Shown: one piece after another, positions 53,419 through 62,362 of the stretch
Numbering within the stretch: position 1 is the stretch's first letter
Layout: the number at the start of each line of letters is the position of its first letter
NCBI GenBank assembly: GCA_947469485.1
Contig: CANIPU010000001.1
Coordinates: 232,001-296,000 of the forward strand
Length of the DNA: 64,000 bases
Direction: 5' to 3'
From: Chitinophagaceae bacterium
GTDB lineage: Bacteria; Bacteroidota; Bacteroidia; Chitinophagales; UBA10324
Position numbers and translations under genes: made by a program
Notes under the pieces: generated by a model
Database searches by the model: none
What the model was told of the DNA's origin: nothing
Seen by the model: the letters and a program-made list of their open reading frames with translations, nothing else

Positions 53419-54336
53419 TCAGTTTTTGTTGTGCTCCATCAAATGCATAAAACAATCTTCAATTCCTGCTTCAATTATTTTCACTTCGGTGTGCTGATGA
53501 CCTTGTTGTTTTAAAAGTGTTTCAATTTTTTCTGTTGATGAATTTTCCTTTTTCATCGTGATGTGCAAAAATTCGCCAAAGCCATAAACACTTTCAGCAT
53601 CTTCCACTTTTAAAATATCCTTTCGCAGCTTCGGCATATTCTCAGATTTCACAGCAATAACATGCAACGGAAATTTTTTTGTAATCACACCCGGAGGATC
53701 TATATCCAGAATTTTTCCTTTTTGAATTAATGCTACACGATCGCAACGGCTTGCTTCATCCATGTATGGAGTGGAAACCAAAATAGTGAGTCCGCTTTGC
53801 TTTAATCTGCTGAGCATTTCCCAGAATTCTACTCTGGAAACCGGATCCACTCCTGTTGTTGGTTCGTCTAAAAATAAAACTCGAGGTTTGTGAATGAGTG
53901 CGCAGCACAAGGCAAGTTTCTGTTTCATTCCGCCACTCAGTTTTCCTGAACGGCGATCTTTGAATGGTTCCAGCTGCACATAAATTTCTTTGATGATGGA
54001 ATAATTTTCCTGCACAGTTGTTCCAAAAACTTTTGCAAAAAACTCCAGATTTTCCTGAACAGATAAATCAGGATACAACGAAAATTTTCCGGGCATATAT
54101 CCAACTCTCGAACGAATGGCAATTTCATCTTTCAGATGAAAACCATCTACCAACGCATCACCACTATCTGCATTCATCACCGTAGTAAGTATGCGAAAGA
54201 GTGTGCTCTTGCCTGCGCCATCGGGGCCAATGAATCCAAACAGCTCACCTTCATTCACTGTGAATGAAACATCATCCAAAGCTTTTGTGCTGTGGAATGA
54301 TTTGGTGATGTTGGTGGCAATTACTCTTTCTTTCAT
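53419..54336 (-). CDS. ABC transporter ATPase (first NBD of a YbhF-like pair)
   Basis: This is a 305-residue ATPase. Walker A is GPDGAGKST, the Q-loop region is GYMPGKFSLYPDLS, the signature is an intact LSGGMKQKLAL, Walker B is VLFLDEPTTGVDP, and the switch region is ILVSTPYMDEA, where the usual His of the H-loop is Pro. The C-terminal 80 residues form a small accessory domain common in ABC-2 exporters. It lies 60 bases after the HlyD gene. In E. coli the two ATPase halves are fused as YbhF; here they are separate genes. Confidence 0.92.
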   Translation of the reverse strand: MKERVIATNITKSFHSTKALDDVSFTVNEGELFGFIGPDGAGKSTLFRILTTVMNADSGDALVDGFHLKDEIAIRSRVGYMPGKFSLYPDLSVQENLEFFAKVFGTTVQENYSIIKEIYVQLEPFKDRRSGKLSGGMKQKLALCCALIHKPRVLFLDEPTTGVDPVSRVEFWEMLSRLKQSGLTILVSTPYMDEASRCDRVALIQKGKILDIDPPGVITKKFPLHVIAVKSENMPKLRKDILKVEDAESVYGFGEFLHITMKKENSSTEKIETLLKQQGHQHTEVKIIEAGIEDCFMHLMEHNKN

Positions 54337-54396
54337 CTTCTCAAATGAATTTTACTGATAGTCATTAGAGTTTAAAATAAGTTTTAGGAATAAAAC

Positions 54397-55290
54397 TCAT
54401 TTTGAAAATTTTACTTCTCCAGGCATTCCGATTTTCAGTGAGCCGTCATTCTTCACCAGCACTTTCACAGCATATACCAGATTCACTCGCTCTTCTTTTG
54501 TCTGAATAATTTTTGGAGTGAATTCAGCCGTCGGAGAAATCCACGAAACAGATCCGCTGAGCTGCGTATTTTCTTTTTCGTTTTTGTCAACGAACACTGT
54601 AACAATTTGTCCGAGTTTAACTTTTGGCAACTGGTCTCCGCTTACAAACACACGAAGAATCATCGTATCAAGCGGAGCAATTTTAAACAGCGGTCTTCCA
54701 GAGGCAGTCACTTCACCCATCTCAGAATATTTATCGAGCACTACACCGCTTATTGGAGAAGCAATCAATGATTTCTGAATCTGGTCATTCACCTGATCCA
54801 CCTGCACATTCAGTGATTTCAAATCGCTGCTCACCGGCTCAAATTGTGTTTGCAGACTTTCAATTTGTTTGTCAATCACCTGAATAGTTCCTGTTATATC
54901 ATCTAAATTTTTTTGCGTGGCAGCTCCTTCTTTTACTAAACCTGCAATGCGGTTTTTTTCTTTCTCCTGAACTGACTTCTGCTGTTTCAGCACTTCTATC
55001 TGCGCACCTATATTCGGATTGCGCGATTGCGAACCCTGCATCATGGCAAACAATTGTTGTTTCTTTAAATGCAATGCATTCGTATCAATACAACCAACAA
55101 TTTCTCCAGCTGCAAGAGTCAATCCTTCGCGAAGATTCAGCTGAATGATTTGTCCGCTTGCCTGTGATGAAACCATCACTTCATTGGTTTCAAAATTTCC
55201 GTAAGCATCGGAATTTCCGTTTCCGTTATTACACGAAGCCCATAACACGATGAGCATTGGTAAAATGTATTTCATGAGTTTTGATTTCAT
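54397..55290 (-). CDS. HlyD-type membrane fusion (periplasmic adaptor) protein, YbhG-like
   Basis: This is a 297-residue adaptor. The signal ends with LWASCNN, a lipobox-like site, so it is probably lipid-anchored. A biotinyl-lipoyl half-motif, VSSQASGQIIQLNLREGLTL, is followed by a coiled-coil hairpin (about 75-165, QKSVQEKEKNRIAGLVKEG). ASPISGVVLDKYSEMGEVTASG is the second lipoyl half, and a beta-barrel domain follows. It should bridge the ABC permease to the TolC-type protein encoded one base upstream of it. Confidence 0.92.
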   Translation of the reverse strand: MKSKLMKYILPMLIVLWASCNNGNGNSDAYGNFETNEVMVSSQASGQIIQLNLREGLTLAAGEIVGCIDTNALHLKKQQLFAMMQGSQSRNPNIGAQIEVLKQQKSVQEKEKNRIAGLVKEGAATQKNLDDITGTIQVIDKQIESLQTQFEPVSSDLKSLNVQVDQVNDQIQKSLIASPISGVVLDKYSEMGEVTASGRPLFKIAPLDTMILRVFVSGDQLPKVKLGQIVTVFVDKNEKENTQLSGSVSWISPTAEFTPKIIQTKEERVNLVYAVKVLVKNDGSLKIGMPGEVKFSK

Positions 55291-55291
55291 A

Positions 55292-56608
55292 TCAGTATCC
55301 TCTTGTGTTTTTTAATTTCATTTCGGCTTGCAGCAATTGCAATTGATGAATTTTCCAATTCAACTCCGCCTGTGTTGCATTGTTTTGTTCGGTCACATAA
55401 TCTGTTGCAGTTGCTGTTCCATTTTCCATTTGATTTTCTATTGTAGCAGCAATTGATTTTCGCAATGTTATCAACTGTGCATCGTACTCTAATATTTTAT
55501 TGTATTTAGCAATATCCGCATTCTGCTGAATGGATTGCAAGTCGGTATTCAACACAAAAGTTTCCTGTTGCTTCAGAATAATTTGTGTGTTGAGCGAATA
55601 AATTTCCGATTCATGATTGGCAGTGTTCCAACCTAAAATATTCCAGTTTAGTTTTAATCCAACTGTGAAGAATGGCTGAAATGTATTATCGAAAATATTA
55701 TAACCCGGGCGACCATAACCTCCCTGACCGAATGCGCTAAGTTTTGGCAATCGCTTATTGTGACTCAAATCAGATTGCAACGATAAATTTTTTTGTTGCA
55801 AAGAAAAAAGCGTCAGTTCAGGTCGTCCAGCATGTACTGCATCGTCATTAGTAATTGTTGAGGGCAAACTGAAAGTAGTGTTACTGTTAATTTGTTTTCC
55901 AGTGAGCAAATTCAAAATCTGAAAGGCGGCATCGCGGTTTGCATCAATCTCTATTACACTTTGATCAATGCTGATTTTTTGTGCATTTATAATATCTGCC
56001 TGCGCCTGTAACACTGTCCCGAATTTGATTCCCGAATTAACTTGTTGCAGCTTTTTATCGAAGGTGCTTTTCTGTAACAATAAAATTTCTTTCTGCTGAT
56101 TCAATAGCAACACATTGAAGTATGCCTGCAACACCATATCACGCACTTTGTATAAATCAACCTGTACTTGCTGTTGCTGCACCTGAGAATTGAGTTGCAG
56201 AATTTCATTTTGCTTTTTTACTAATCCACCATCGTAAATCAACTGACTTGCATCAACAGAAACTTTGTACTGGTCATGATTTTGTTCTGGAATATCAACT
56301 CCCTGAATTTTAATAGGTACCGAAACAACCGGCGATTGATACACTGCCTGTCCGTTCAACTGCACCTGCGGAAGAAAAGCAGTTTGCAGATTCTTAGATT
56401 GCAAATCAGCAATTTGTTGGTACAATGTTGTTTGAGATGCAGTGGGATAATGCCCTGCTGCTGCAGTGTAACACTCATCGAGCGAAATGGTTTGTGCTTG
56501 TGTTTTTGAATGGTGAATAGTGAATAGTGAAAACACAAGTAAGCAGAAAAACTCTCTGCTAAAATTTCTAAGTGCCTTAGTGTCTTTATGACAAATTATT
56601 TTCTTCAT
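55292..56608 (-). CDS. TolC-family outer-membrane efflux protein
   Basis: This is a 438-residue outer-membrane channel. The signal peptide is long (about 39 residues) and ends at KTQAQ. The mature start TISLDECYTAAAGHYP is typical of TolC/OEP proteins, and two Gln-rich helical repeats follow (DLQSKNLQTAFLPQVQLNGQ and LKNTRGY at the end). It overlaps the tetR stop by four bases. The first 15 or so codons could be non-native, because the N-terminus before the hydrophobic core is unusually long. Confidence 0.91.
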   Translation of the reverse strand: MKKIICHKDTKALRNFSREFFCLLVFSLFTIHHSKTQAQTISLDECYTAAAGHYPTASQTTLYQQIADLQSKNLQTAFLPQVQLNGQAVYQSPVVSVPIKIQGVDIPEQNHDQYKVSVDASQLIYDGGLVKKQNEILQLNSQVQQQQVQVDLYKVRDMVLQAYFNVLLLNQQKEILLLQKSTFDKKLQQVNSGIKFGTVLQAQADIINAQKISIDQSVIEIDANRDAAFQILNLLTGKQINSNTTFSLPSTITNDDAVHAGRPELTLFSLQQKNLSLQSDLSHNKRLPKLSAFGQGGYGRPGYNIFDNTFQPFFTVGLKLNWNILGWNTANHESEIYSLNTQIILKQQETFVLNTDLQSIQQNADIAKYNKILEYDAQLITLRKSIAATIENQMENGTATATDYVTEQNNATQAELNWKIHQLQLLQAEMKLKNTRGY

Positions 56609-57231
56609 CTTTTTATGGCGTTGATGATAAAAACAGGAATTTCTTTTTTGCGGTTAGCCAGAAGCTGATTGAATTTTTTGTCGTTCACATTTAATACAGT
56701 CTTTAACATTGGTCTCCCGATAAACGGAAACACGCACATCGAAAGCATATTCATGAATAATTGTTCTGGTTGAATGGCGATGATGTTCTTCTTTTTCACT
56801 TCTGATTCTACATGCAGAAAAAATTTAGCAAGATTTGGTCGCTTGTTTCCATTTGAAATATCATTCACCAGTTTTTCAGGATTTTTTGTGATTTCGTGCA
56901 ATATAAATCCGGGAAGCAGTGGATTCTCAGTTACAAAATTGATGTAACTCTCCACAAATTTTTCAATCTTTATAAATAACGAATCATCACCACCAAGTAT
57001 CGGGTGCAGGCGACTGAACATTTGCATTTTTGCTTCGCTCATTATTACTTCAAATAATTTCTCCTTCGATCGGAAATAGTAATGCAGCATTGCTTTATTA
57101 ATACCAGCAGCTTTAGCAATTTCTTCCATACGCGCGCCAGCCATTCCTTTGCGCAGGAAAATTTCTCTTGCAGCTGCAATAATTTTTTGCTCTGCCCCCT
57201 CCTCTATTTTAACTTTCTTGTTTAACTGCAT
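56605..57231 (-). CDS. TetR/AcrR family transcriptional repressor of the efflux operon
   Basis: This is a 208-residue regulator. The N-terminal helix-turn-helix is clear: IIAAAREIFLRKGMAGARME, then EIAKAAGINKAMLHYYFRSK with the recognition helix. The C-terminal ligand domain is not conserved in sequence. It is the first gene of the tolC-hlyD-ABC operon and overlaps tolC by four bases. A perfect inverted repeat four bases upstream of its start codon is a likely self-operator, so it probably represses its own operon until a ligand binds. Confidence 0.93.
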   Translation of the reverse strand: MQLNKKVKIEEGAEQKIIAAAREIFLRKGMAGARMEEIAKAAGINKAMLHYYFRSKEKLFEVIMSEAKMQMFSRLHPILGGDDSLFIKIEKFVESYINFVTENPLLPGFILHEITKNPEKLVNDISNGNKRPNLAKFFLHVESEVKKKNIIAIQPEQLFMNMLSMCVFPFIGRPMLKTVLNVNDKKFNQLLANRKKEIPVFIINAIKR

Positions 57232-57234
57232 TGT

Positions 57235-57250
57235 TTAACCAAATGGTTAA
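57235..57250. promoter_or_regulatory. Candidate TetR operator, 7-2-7 inverted repeat
   Basis: TTAACCA-AA-TGGTTAA is a perfect palindrome with a two-base centre. It is located 4-19 bases upstream of the tetR start codon and downstream of the permease gene. Size, symmetry and place are those of TetR-family operators. Confidence 0.7.
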
Positions 57251-57308
57251 TAGTGCAAAATAAATACACGAACTTGGATTGTGCAAGAAAAAAAACAACA
57301 AGAAAGGA

Positions 57309-59000
57309 TTAACTCTTATTCAACTTACTATGCTTGTATCCATAAAGCAGGTAAACCACCAAGCCGATAATCAACCAAATAGCGAACCACGACCAATTGG
57401 AAACAGCCATACCAGTAAGCAGGTAACAACACGATAAAACCCCAAGAACCGGAATGAGAGAAAAGTTTTTAAGGAAAGAAAAAACTGCCATCACAGCGCA
57501 CAGCGCAATGAACACCAGCATCGGAATATTCTGCGCAGCATTTTCTGCATTTACATTCAGTAAATTTTTGAAGTATTCAGGAAACTGATAATAGAGAAAC
57601 GAAAATGCACCAACGATTAAAAGAGGAACAATAAATCTTCCATTGATGTATGGAAGTTGAAATGAGTTGGATGAAGTTTTTTCTTTCCGTGGCAACATCA
57701 GTACACCACCACACACCAATACGAACGCAAACAAGGTTCCGATGCTGGTAAAGTCGAGCACAAAATTTTCATCTGTAAAAAATAATGGAACACCAACCAC
57801 TAAACCGGTTATGATAGTTGCGAATGCCGGAGTTTTATATTTCGGATGAATGCTTGAAAATCTTTTCGGCAACAATCCATCGCGGCTCATACTCATCCAG
57901 ATTCGTGGTTGCCCCATTTGAAAAACAAGAAGCACACTCGTCATTGCCACTACTGCTGCAATCGAAACAATAAATAACATCCACTTCACACCGGTGATTT
58001 TAAAAACTTCGGCAAGCGGGTCACTCACTCCAAGCATATTATATCTCACCATGCCTGTTAGCACCAACGAAAGAATGATGTAGAGTACTGTACAAATCAC
58101 CAGTGAATAAATCATTCCACGCGGCAAATCGCGTTGCGGGTTTTTGCTTTCTTCAGCAAGAGTTGACACGGCATCGAAACCGATGTATGCAAAAAATACT
58201 GCTGCCACTCCGCTCATCACACCACCAAAACCATTGGGCATAAACGGAGTCCAGTTATCAATGTCAACATAAAAACATCCGACTACAATCACCAATACAA
58301 TTACAATCAGTTTTATGGCTACCATGGTGTTACTGAAATTACGCGACTCTTTCACTCCCACATAAACCAACCATGTGATGAGTCCATTCACAATCACAGC
58401 AGGTAAATCAAAAATGATTCTGAGGTTGCCAATCATCGGCGCCATGTTCCATGCAATCATTCCTTCGCCTGCCACATTTTTCAGTGCTGCCTGATGAGCT
58501 GCGGTATAATTTATCGTGAGCCATTCTGGAATGTGCAAACCAATTGCTCCAATGAGATTAGTAAAATATCCGCTCCATGCAAATGCGACATAAATATTTC
58601 CGATTGAATATTCCATCAGTAATGCCCAACCGATAATCCACGCAAACATTTCGCCGAAGGCAACATAAGAATAAGTGTAGGCACTTCCTGATGTTGGAAC
58701 ACGCGATGCAAATTCTGCATAACACAAAGCAGTGAAGCCACATGCCACCGCACAGATGATGAATAGAAAAATTACAGCAGGCCCGCCACTGAAACATGCC
58801 ATACCCATTGAACTGAAACTTCCCGCGCCAATGATTGCAGCTATTCCGAATGCAGTAAGGTCGCGTACACGAAGTGTTCGGTTCAATGCAACTTCACCGG
58901 TATCCATTGATGGATTGTGTTCTGATTTGTGTTCGCCGTGTTTTACTTCTTCAAGTAATTGTGTAAGAGGTTTTGTGCGAAAAAGCGATTTAAAATTCAT
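57309..59000 (-). CDS. Amino-acid permease, APC superfamily (cationic amino-acid transporter type)
   Basis: This 563-residue inner-membrane transporter has about 14 hydrophobic helices. The soluble N-terminus begins FRTKPLTQLLEE, a feature of the CAT-like bacterial group. The first transmembrane block, RDLTAFGIAAIIGAGSFSSM, contains the glycine-rich substrate-binding loop, and FFAYIGFDAVSTLAEESKNP is the conserved TM6 region. It should import an amino acid by proton- or sodium-coupled transport; the substrate is not predictable here. It is a single gene with a recognisable promoter. Confidence 0.93.
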   Translation of the reverse strand: MNFKSLFRTKPLTQLLEEVKHGEHKSEHNPSMDTGEVALNRTLRVRDLTAFGIAAIIGAGSFSSMGMACFSGGPAVIFLFIICAVACGFTALCYAEFASRVPTSGSAYTYSYVAFGEMFAWIIGWALLMEYSIGNIYVAFAWSGYFTNLIGAIGLHIPEWLTINYTAAHQAALKNVAGEGMIAWNMAPMIGNLRIIFDLPAVIVNGLITWLVYVGVKESRNFSNTMVAIKLIVIVLVIVVGCFYVDIDNWTPFMPNGFGGVMSGVAAVFFAYIGFDAVSTLAEESKNPQRDLPRGMIYSLVICTVLYIILSLVLTGMVRYNMLGVSDPLAEVFKITGVKWMLFIVSIAAVVAMTSVLLVFQMGQPRIWMSMSRDGLLPKRFSSIHPKYKTPAFATIITGLVVGVPLFFTDENFVLDFTSIGTLFAFVLVCGGVLMLPRKEKTSSNSFQLPYINGRFIVPLLIVGAFSFLYYQFPEYFKNLLNVNAENAAQNIPMLVFIALCAVMAVFSFLKNFSLIPVLGVLSCCYLLTGMAVSNWSWFAIWLIIGLVVYLLYGYKHSKLNKS

Positions 59001-59019
59001 AGTGCTGATAGTATTGAGT

Positions 59020-59051
59020 CAAACCTAAACTTTTGAAGTTGCCAATGCAAA
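59020..59051 (-). promoter_or_regulatory. Promoter of the amino-acid permease gene
   Basis: On the minus strand TTTG (59051-59048) lies 20 bases before TAGGTTTG (59027-59020), a perfect TAnnTTTG element. The permease start codon is at 59000, about 20 bases further downstream. Confidence 0.55.
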
Positions 59052-59141
59052 TGCCTGAGTTCACAAATTTTTATACTTGAATAAATTTGAAAAATTCTTT
59101 TTTGAATTATTGCAAATCTCCTGTTCGAGTATATTTATCCC

Positions 59142-60281
59142 GTGCAGTTTAAAAATATAATTGGCCAGGAATCTCTAAAACAACAACTTATTCAGAGTGT
59201 TGCAAACAAACGAGTACCTCATGCTATCATGTTGTTGGGGCAAGAAGGAAGCGGGAATCTTTCGCTTGCAGTTGCATTTGCACAATACCTGAATTGTGAG
59301 AACCGGATTAATAATGAAAGTTGCGGAGAATGTTCTTCATGTTTGAAATCACAAAAGTTGATTCATCCCGATATACATTTTACTTATCCTGTTGTTTCAA
59401 CAAAGGGAAGCAAACCAAAAAGCACCGATTTTATTGAAGAATGGAGAAAAGCATTTTTCGAAAACCCATATCTCAATATTCAGGATTGGATTGAATCGCT
59501 GGATGCTGAAAATAAACAAGGGAACATTAGTGTAGAAGAGTGTCACGAAATTATTCGATCGCTCAATTACAAATCATTCGAATCATTGTATAAAATTTAC
59601 ATTATCTGGATGCCGGAGGTTCTAGGTAAAGAAGGAAATATCTTATTGAAATCATTGGAAGAACCTCCTGAAAATACAATTTTTATTTTGGTTGGAAACA
59701 GTGAAGAGCAAATTTTAACCACTGTTTTATCCAGAGTGCAAATAATGAAGGTTCCACGATTAAAAGATGAAGAAATTATTTATCAGTTAGAAAAAAAAGA
59801 AGGAGTTGGTAATAAAGAGGCGCATGCAATTGTACGCCAGGTTGATGGAAATTTTAATGAAGCATTAAAACTGGCAAAGAACAGCGAAGACGATAATGAA
59901 AAACTTTACCTGCTTTTTTTAAGAATCTGTTTAAAGGGAACTCACGAAGGAAAAACCCTTATTGACTTTTGTGAAAAAATTAATGCCGATTTAGGCAGAG
60001 AAAACATGAAAGGACTTTTGCGGTACGGTCTGGATTTAATGCGTGAAGTTTTTGTGCTCGAATATATCGGTGAATCAAAAGCGCGATTGACAGAAAACGA
60101 ACTGAAACTAGCTCAATACATGAACCAGCGATTGTCGTTTCAGAGCAAGGAAGAAATAATTAAGCGGCTAGAAGAATCGTGTTTTCATTTGGAAAGAAAT
60201 GCCAATCCGAAAATTCTGTTCATGAATCTCGGCATATTCCTGTCGCACCTGTTAAAAAGGAATGAAGTAGTTTTGGCCTGA
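59142..60281 (+). CDS. holB: DNA polymerase III subunit delta'
   Basis: This 379-residue clamp-loader subunit helps load the sliding clamp during replication. FKNIIGQESLKQQLIQSV opens the AAA+ fold. The P-loop position reads GQEGSGNLS, without the Lys needed for ATP, as expected for delta'. A zinc-binding module is visible (NCENRINNESCGECSSCL with four Cys), then LIHPDIHF. SLEEPPENTIFILVGN and TVLSRVQ (the SRC-like arginine finger region) follow. It starts at GTG, the only good start near the conserved N-terminus. It lies 135 bases before ricT. Confidence 0.94.
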   Translation: MQFKNIIGQESLKQQLIQSVANKRVPHAIMLLGQEGSGNLSLAVAFAQYLNCENRINNESCGECSSCLKSQKLIHPDIHFTYPVVSTKGSKPKSTDFIEEWRKAFFENPYLNIQDWIESLDAENKQGNISVEECHEIIRSLNYKSFESLYKIYIIWMPEVLGKEGNILLKSLEEPPENTIFILVGNSEEQILTTVLSRVQIMKVPRLKDEEIIYQLEKKEGVGNKEAHAIVRQVDGNFNEALKLAKNSEDDNEKLYLLFLRICLKGTHEGKTLIDFCEKINADLGRENMKGLLRYGLDLMREVFVLEYIGESKARLTENELKLAQYMNQRLSFQSKEEIIKRLEESCFHLERNANPKILFMNLGIFLSHLLKRNEVVLA

Positions 60282-60416
60282 ATCAATTATCGTTGAATAA
60301 AATTTGCGGAGAGAAATTATTATCACTTCATTTTATTCAGCTAAAAAAGTCATTAATGAAAAAATTAATTTTAAAAAATTCTATACTCATAAATTTAAAA
60401 GTCACAAAATTTACTT

Positions 60417-61832
60417 ATGAGTTGTAACGGATGCACCTCCGGTGCCGGAAAAGAAGGAAAACCATCAGGATGTAAAAGCAATGGCTCTTGTTCAAGTGGC
60501 GGTTGCAATCGCTTAAACACTTACGACTGGCTTTCAGGAATTGCTGTTGGATACGATGATGAAATCACACGATTTGTTGAGGTGAGCTTTAAGAATGGTT
60601 CGCGCAAAGAAATTTTTCGCAACACCAATAAATTATTAATCGACACACACGATATTGTAGTGGTTGATACTGAAATGGGAGGATACAATGTTGGAGTTGC
60701 ATCATTAACCGGAGAATTGGTTCGACTTCAGATGAAGCGAAAAAGAATTCAGGAAAACAATGCGAACATTCGATCTGTAATTCGCAAAGCCAGTGAGAAT
60801 GATCAGAATAAATGGGAAGAAGTCAGTAAGCGTGACAAAGAAACAATGGTTCGAGCCAGAGCAATTGCGCGCTCTTTAAATCTGGACATGAAAATAGGTG
60901 ATGTGGAATTTCAGGGAGATGGAAAAAAAGCAACCTTCTATTATATAGCCGAAGACCGAGTTGATTTTCGTGAACTTATAAAAGCCTATGCAACAGAGTT
61001 TAAAGTAAAAGTTGAAATGAACCATATTGGCGCGCGGCAGGAAGCTGCTCGTATTGGCGGCATAGGTTCATGCGGTCGAGAATTATGCTGCAGTACCTGG
61101 TTAACAGAATTTAAATCGGTGACAACTTCAGCTGCCCGCTATCAGAATTTATCAATCAATCAGGCAAAACTTTCAGGACAATGCGGCAGATTAAAATGCT
61201 GCTTGAATTATGAATTAGATACCTATCTTGATGCTTTAATTGATTTTCCAAAGAATGTAGAAAAACTGGAAACAGAAGGAGGAACTGCATACCTTATGAA
61301 AACTGATATTTTCAGAAGACTAATGTTCTTTGCTTATAAGGAAAAAAATATATTTCATCCTGTGCCTGTAGATAAAGTGAAGGAAATAGTTGAAATGAAT
61401 AAGAATGGAGTAAAGCCTGCAGATCTTGGTTCGTTTGCCGTTAAAGCTCCAACAAGAAAAACAGATGTTGAAGAAGAATTAAAATATGCTGATGTTGTTG
61501 GTCAAACAACACTGGAATCATTAACTTCTAAAAAGAAAAAGAAATCTAAAGGAAGAGGCGACAGAGATAAAGACAGAGGTGGTGATAGAAATCAAAATCG
61601 TTCTGTCACTGAAAAACCAAATCAGCCAACTGCAAAACCTCAAAACCAACCGAAGCCATTGCAGAGTGGTGAAAGAAAACAACAATCGCAAAAACAAAAC
61701 CCGAATCAGCGACCTCCGCAAAAACAAAATCCAAATCAGAAGCCGAATCCGAATAAAAACACCAATCAAAATTCAAATCGTCCGAAACCAAATAAAGACG
61801 ATAGCGGTCCCACACGCCCATCTATTGGATAA
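60417..61832 (+). CDS. ricT: PSP1-domain iron-sulfur protein RicT (YaaT)
   Basis: This is a 471-residue member of the RicT family, known in Bacillus as part of a complex affecting RNA processing and development. It has a Cys-rich N-terminus (MSCNGCTSGAGKEG and GSCSSGGC). The PSP1 core includes ARIGGIGSCGRELCCSTWL and SGQCGRLKCCLNYE, the clustered cysteines that bind iron-sulfur. From about residue 375 to the end the protein is a low-complexity Lys/Asn/Gln/Pro-rich tail (repeated QNPNQ-type units) absent from Bacillus. It is followed 14 bases later by gldH, a conserved pairing in Bacteroidota. Confidence 0.93.
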   Translation: MSCNGCTSGAGKEGKPSGCKSNGSCSSGGCNRLNTYDWLSGIAVGYDDEITRFVEVSFKNGSRKEIFRNTNKLLIDTHDIVVVDTEMGGYNVGVASLTGELVRLQMKRKRIQENNANIRSVIRKASENDQNKWEEVSKRDKETMVRARAIARSLNLDMKIGDVEFQGDGKKATFYYIAEDRVDFRELIKAYATEFKVKVEMNHIGARQEAARIGGIGSCGRELCCSTWLTEFKSVTTSAARYQNLSINQAKLSGQCGRLKCCLNYELDTYLDALIDFPKNVEKLETEGGTAYLMKTDIFRRLMFFAYKEKNIFHPVPVDKVKEIVEMNKNGVKPADLGSFAVKAPTRKTDVEEELKYADVVGQTTLESLTSKKKKKSKGRGDRDKDRGGDRNQNRSVTEKPNQPTAKPQNQPKPLQSGERKQQSQKQNPNQRPPQKQNPNQKPNPNKNTNQNSNRPKPNKDDSGPTRPSIG

Positions 61833-61846
61833 TTTCTTAATAAAAA

Positions 61847-62329
61847 ATGAAAATTAGATTAGTCATACTTTTTTCCATTTTTATTTCAACTTTTGTTTTT
61901 CAGAGTTGCGAGAAAAATCGTGTGTTTGAGAAAAATATTTCCATTGAAAAATCTTCATGGAAAAATTCTGATAGAATAAAATTAGAAGTGGATGTTCAGG
62001 ATACTTCTGCAACCTATAATGTATACATTAATGTTCGTCACAATTCTGTTTATCCATACTGCAATTTGTGGGTGTTAATCACAACAACCTCGCCGGATGG
62101 AAATTCTCAGAAACAGAGAGTCGAAATTCAATTAGCAAATGAAGATGGCGCATGGCATGGTGAAGGAATGGGCGATATCTGGGATTTAAAACACCTGGCA
62201 CAACAAAATGCAATCTTTAATAAGAAAGGAATATATTCTTTTGAATTCGAACAGATAATGCGCGAAGATCCATTGCCCGGAATAATGGCAATGGGTATAA
62301 GAGTGGAGAAAACAACCCCAATAAATTAA
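61847..62329 (+). CDS. gldH: Gliding motility lipoprotein GldH
   Basis: This is a 160-residue lipoprotein. The signal peptide ends in VFQSC, giving a lipidated Cys20. The body has a beta-sandwich look with VYINVRHNSVYPYCNLWVLI, the Gly-rich WHGEGMGDIWDL, and a final PLPGIMAMGIRVEK, all typical of GldH. GldH is needed for gliding in Flavobacterium and belongs to the envelope machinery linked to type IX secretion. Its place directly after ricT matches the usual order in this phylum. Confidence 0.9.
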   Translation: MKIRLVILFSIFISTFVFQSCEKNRVFEKNISIEKSSWKNSDRIKLEVDVQDTSATYNVYINVRHNSVYPYCNLWVLITTTSPDGNSQKQRVEIQLANEDGAWHGEGMGDIWDLKHLAQQNAIFNKKGIYSFEFEQIMREDPLPGIMAMGIRVEKTTPIN

Positions 62330-62362
62330 TTAAAACACCAAATCTCTTTTTTATTATTCCGG

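Noticed and set aside
59142-59300. Loss of the Walker A lysine in HolB as a sign of decay
   Set aside because: Delta' subunits normally lack ATP binding, and the rest of the protein is intact, so this is a family feature.
61600-61800. Direct DNA repeats in the 3' end of ricT, possibly a CRISPR-like or tandem array
   Set aside because: The units are short and irregular and simply encode an Asn/Gln/Lys/Pro-rich tail in frame.
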